Below are positions 60,443-64,000 of a stretch of 64,000 bases of DNA, piece after piece. Position 1 is the first letter of the stretch. Each line of letters starts with the position of its first letter. This stretch comes from Macrostomum hystrix (taxonomy: Eukaryota; Platyhelminthes; Macrostomidae): NCBI GenBank assembly GCA_950097015.1, contig CATNEN010000026.1, positions 434,001 to 498,000 of the forward strand, written 5' to 3'. The notes under the pieces are model-generated. The model worked only from the letters and a program-made list of their open reading frames with translations. It did no database searches and was not told the DNA's origin. The translations under genes and the position numbers were made by a program.

Positions 60443-61937
60443 TCATTGTCGATGGTGCTTGCGCGAGTGCAAAGCCAAATGATCGGAGCGGCTGAAGGCC
60501 CTCTCGCAAAGCCCGCATTTGTAGGGCCGCTGGCCCGTGTGCTTCAGGCAGTGCCTCGCCAGCTCGTCCGACCTGGAGAAGCGCCAATCACAGCCTGTCC
60601 AGGTGCAGCTGTACGGCTTCTCGCCAGTGTGTGCTCGAAAGTGAGCCTTCAGGTGAGAGCTCTTGCTGTAGACCTTGTCGCAGCCGGTTAGCGGGCAGGT
60701 GTGCCCAGCCGCGTTGTCGGCCACGCTGCCGCCACTGAAGTCGGCGGTCGACTCGATGTCGGCGTTCGTCAAGCGTCGACGACACTTCGCGACACTGCGT
60801 CGCTTCGCCGGCTGCTTCGTCGTCTTGGTCTTCGTTTTGGTCGAAGTTGCAGACGATACAACTCCTAGACGAGGAGGCGCGGTGTCTGCGGCATCATCAA
60901 TGGCGCCCTGCAGATAGTTGAGAATGCCCTGCAGCTCGATGTCCCCGATAGTGGCCGGCGTCGAAAACGTAGGGTCGATTGGAGACTCGTCGGTTGCCGG
61001 CCAGTGGTCGATAATAAAGTCGAGATCGAGGGTCGGCTCCGAGCTTTCCAGCTCGGCCTCCGAGGCCAGCTGAGGCTGGCTGGTCAGCTGCTGAAGGTAT
61101 CGAAAATAGCGAATTGGAAGGCCAGAAAATCTTGGTTGCTGAGATAAATTTGTATGCATTCTCTCTGATTAAAATTCTCCTGCGAGAAGTTCCCAGTGCA
61201 ACTCCTTTTGGGAGAATCCCAATATGGGATTTTCCTGGGAGAATCTCTAGATAGGATATTCCTGGGAGAATCTCTAGATAGGATTTTCCTAGGATAATCT
61301 CTAGATAGGATTTTCCTGGGAGAATCTCTAGATATGATTTTCCTAGGAGAATCTCTAGATAGGATTTTCCTAGGAGAATCTCTAGATAGGATTTTCCTGG
61401 GAGAATCTCTAGATATGATTTTCCTAGGAGAATCTCTAGATAGGATTTTCCTGGGAGAATCTCTAGTTAGGATTTCCTGGGAGAATCTCTAGATAGGATT
61501 TTCCTGGGAGAATCCAAAGATTGGATTTTCCTGGTAGAAAATAAAGATAGGATTTTCCTAGGAGAATCTCTAGATAGGATTTTCCTGGGAGAATCTCTAG
61601 ATAGGATTTTCCTGGGAGAATCTCTAGATAGGATTTTCCTAGGAGAATCTCTAGATAGGATTTTCCTGGGAGAATCTCTAGATAGGATTTTCCTGGGAGA
61701 ATCTCTAGATAGGATTTTCCTGGGAGAATCTCTAGATAGGATTTTCCTAGGAGAATCTCTAGATAGGATTTTCCTGGGAGAATCTCTAGATAGGATTTTC
61801 CTGGGAGAATCGCTTTCTGTAAGAAAGTAAATTGTTACCCAATCCGGCTGAGTACAGCAGCAGCACAATGCGGTGCTGCCGTCTTGTCTGGCAAACATGA
61901 CGAAAAGTCGGCCTTGAGGAATTGAAGAGTGTGACAT
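60443..61937 (-). CDS. KLF-type transcription factor with three C2H2 fingers, two exons
   Basis: Exon 2 (61090-60443) encodes 215 residues plus stop. It ends in three C2H2 fingers in tandem with KLF linkers: [38 protein letters not shown] and [17 protein letters not shown], followed by only a few residues. The [11 protein letters not shown] and HTGQRPYKC linkers and the [16 protein letters not shown] and RSDHLALH helices are the KLF/Sp DNA-contact set, predicting CACCC/GC-box binding in the nucleus. An acidic [10 protein letters not shown] segment and a Lys/Arg-rich stretch precede the fingers. A candidate first exon (61937-61839, 33 codons) joins in phase 0 through TGG|GTAACA and CTTCAG|CAG; the acceptor is followed by a second CAG (NAGNAG). 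Total 248 aa. The first exon is less certain than the second. The KLF subtype (2/4/5-like) cannot be settled here. Confidence 0.85.
61212..61812. repeat. Minisatellite in the KLF intron, 27-bp unit
   Basis: About 22 copies of a 27-bp unit containing gagaatctctagataggatt and ttcctgg, inside the intron 61091-61838. The variant ttcctagg alternates with ttcctggg. Confidence 0.95.
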
Positions 61938-62297
61938 TATACCTCCCAATTCGCAGGTGAAATAAATAAACCTGTTAAGCGTCTCTATGTAAAAAATTAT
62001 CAATCACGTGTTTTATCATCAGAGAAGTTTGAGCAAACCTGCTTCTAAAGGAGCTTATGAAGTTGCTTATTCGCTAACACGGATCTGCAACCAATCAACA
62101 GGTGACACAATCTCATCCAGGAAAGACTAATACTACATAATTGATTTCGATTTCGTTTGTCTGAATCAATAAATAAGCGAGGTAGAGCTAAGAAAATATT
62201 AATTTCAGAGTCAGAGTCAATCGATTATTTTTAATTAGCTAAAAAGGCAAGGAGTGCCTTGTACTCAAAACTTATCAAGTGTTTGGAGTGGCTGCTG
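61938..62297. other. Upstream region of the KLF gene
   Basis: AT-rich, no clear core promoter element identified. Confidence 0.35.
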
Positions 62298-64000
62298 TCA
62301 TCTCATCCAGCAACTCACTGAACTGTCATCCAGCAACTCACTGAACTGTCATCCAGCAACTCACTGAACTGTCATCCAGCAACTCACTGAACTGTCATCC
62401 AGCAACTCACTGAACTGTCATCCAGCAACTCACTGAACTGTCATCCAGCAACTCACTGAACTGAACTGTCATCCAGCAACTCACTGAACTGTCATCCAGC
62501 AACTCACTGAACTGTCATCCAGCAACTCACTGAACTGTCATCTAGCAACTCACTGAACTGTCATCCAGCAACTCACTGAACTGTCATCCAGCAACTCACT
62601 GAACTGTCATCCAGCAACTCACTGAACTGTCATCCAGCAACTCACTGAACTGAACTGTCATCCAGCAACTCACTGAACTGTCATCCAGCAACTCACTGAA
62701 CTGTCATCCAGCAACTCACTGAACTGTCATCCAGCAACTCACTGAACTGTCATCCAGCAACTCACTGAACTGAACTGTCATCCAGCAACTCACTGAACTG
62801 TCATCCAGCAACTCACTGAACTGTCATCCAGCAACTCACTGAACTGTCATCCAGCAACTCACTGAACTGTCATCTAGCAACTCACTGAACTGTCATCCAG
62901 CAACTCACTGAACTGTCATCCAGCAATTCACTGAACTGTCATCCAGCAACTCACTGAACTGTCATCCAGCAACTCACTGAACTGTCATCCAGCAACTCAC
63001 TGAACTGTCATCCAGCAACTCACTGAACTGTCATCCAGCAACTCACTGAACTGTCATCCAGCAACTCACTGAACTGAACTGTCATCCAGCAACTCACTGA
63101 ACTGTCATCCAGCAACTCACTGAACTGTCATCCAGCAACTCACTGAACTGAACTGTCATCCAGCAACTCACTGAACTGTCATCCAGCAACTCACTGAACT
63201 GTCATCCAGCAACTCACTGAACTGTCATCCAGCAACTCACTGAACTGTCATCTAGCAACTCACTGAACTGTCATCCAGCAACTCACTGAACTGTCATCCA
63301 GCAATTCACTGAACTGTCATCCAGCAACTCACTGAACTGTCATCCAGCAACTCACTGAACTGAACTGTCATCCAGCAACTCACTGAACTGTCATCCAGCA
63401 ACTCACTGAACTGTCATCTAGCAACTCACTGAACTGTCATCCAGCAACTCACTGAACTGTCATCCAGCAATTCACTGAACTGAACTGTCATCCAGCAACT
63501 CACTGAACTGTCATCCAGCAACTCACTGAACTGTCATCCAGCAACTCACTGAACTGTCATCCAGCAACTCACTGAACTGTCATCCAGCAACTCACTGAAC
63601 TGTCATCCAGCGACTCACTGAACTGTCATCCAGCGACTCACTGAACTGTCATCCAGCAACTCACTGAACTGTCACCCAGCAACTCACTGAACTGTCATCC
63701 AGCAACTCACTGAACTGTCATCCAGCAACTCACTGAACTGTCATCCAGCAACTCACTGAACTGTCATCCAGCAACTCACTGAACTGTCATCTAGCAACTC
63801 ACTGAACTGTCATCCAGCAACTCACTGAACTGTCATCCAGCAACTCACTGAACTGTCATCCAGCAACTCACTGAACTGTCATCCAGCAACTCACTGAACT
63901 GTCATCCAGCAACTCACTGAACTGTCATCCAGCAATTCACTGAACTGTCATCGAGCAACTCACTGAACTGAACTGTCATCCAGCAACTCACTGAACTGTC
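62298..64000. repeat. Minisatellite, 23-bp unit with 28-bp variants, running off the window
   Basis: About 73 copies of actgaactgtcatccagcaa plus ctc. A 28-bp variant, in which ctgaa is doubled to give ctgaactgaactg, recurs at 62458, 62647, 62767, 63071, 63145, 63359, 63478 and 63965. Point variants are catcta and gcaatt. The array is still intact at base 64000. Confidence 0.97.

Overview
The window reads as nuclear DNA from an animal, probably an invertebrate. Genes are split by GT-AG introns (one looks GC-AG), coding exons are GC-rich inside AT-rich spacers, and the recognisable genes are metazoan: an Integrator subunit, a seven-repeat protocadherin, a KLF-type factor and FAM136A. The clade cannot be fixed from sequence alone; a spiralian would fit, but that is a guess. 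All six confidently recognised genes lie on the minus strand.

Layout from left to right. 1-1169 (-): a frameshifted Crypton-type tyrosine recombinase (DUF3504) ORF, cut by the window edge. 1650-2003 (-): PSMG3-like proteasome assembly chaperone. 3966-7030 (-): CDC7 kinase, three exons. 8690-15003 (-): Integrator subunit 5 (INTS5), five exons. 15966-17107 (-): FAM136A, two exons. 17.1-31.8 kb: gene-poor, with a foldback element carrying 9-bp target duplications (Mutator-like), a dead Jockey-type LINE, a relic of a hAT element and a TTAA-flanked foldback element (piggyBac-like). 31.8-45.8 kb: mostly minisatellites, a complete hAT MITE at 37.6 kb, and a GC-rich candidate exon near 34 kb that may be the cytoplasmic tail of the next gene. 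45856-49402 (-): protocadherin, four exons read. 49.6-60.4 kb: no gene seen, more minisatellites. 60443-61937 (-): KLF-type zinc-finger factor, two exons. 62.3 kb to the end: a minisatellite that runs off the window.

The dominant feature is minisatellite DNA. About thirty arrays with unit lengths from about 12 to 45 bp cover roughly 25 kb (hand sum of spans). Nearly every intron that could be read carries its own array, and the arrays differ in unit from one intron to the next. Exon joins were placed from splice consensus, codon phase and recognition of the protein family; they restore continuous proteins of near-normal length for CDC7 (399 aa), INTS5 (905 aa), FAM136A (150 aa) and the protocadherin (at least 905 aa before its tail).

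The genes do not form a pathway. They are housekeeping functions (replication kinase, Integrator, proteasome assembly, mitochondrial intermembrane-space protein) next to a cell-adhesion gene and a transcription factor. No CRISPR array, rRNA or intact tRNA was recognised. Long open frames of up to 1072 codons occur in the arrays; they are by-products of repeat structure and are not annotated as genes.
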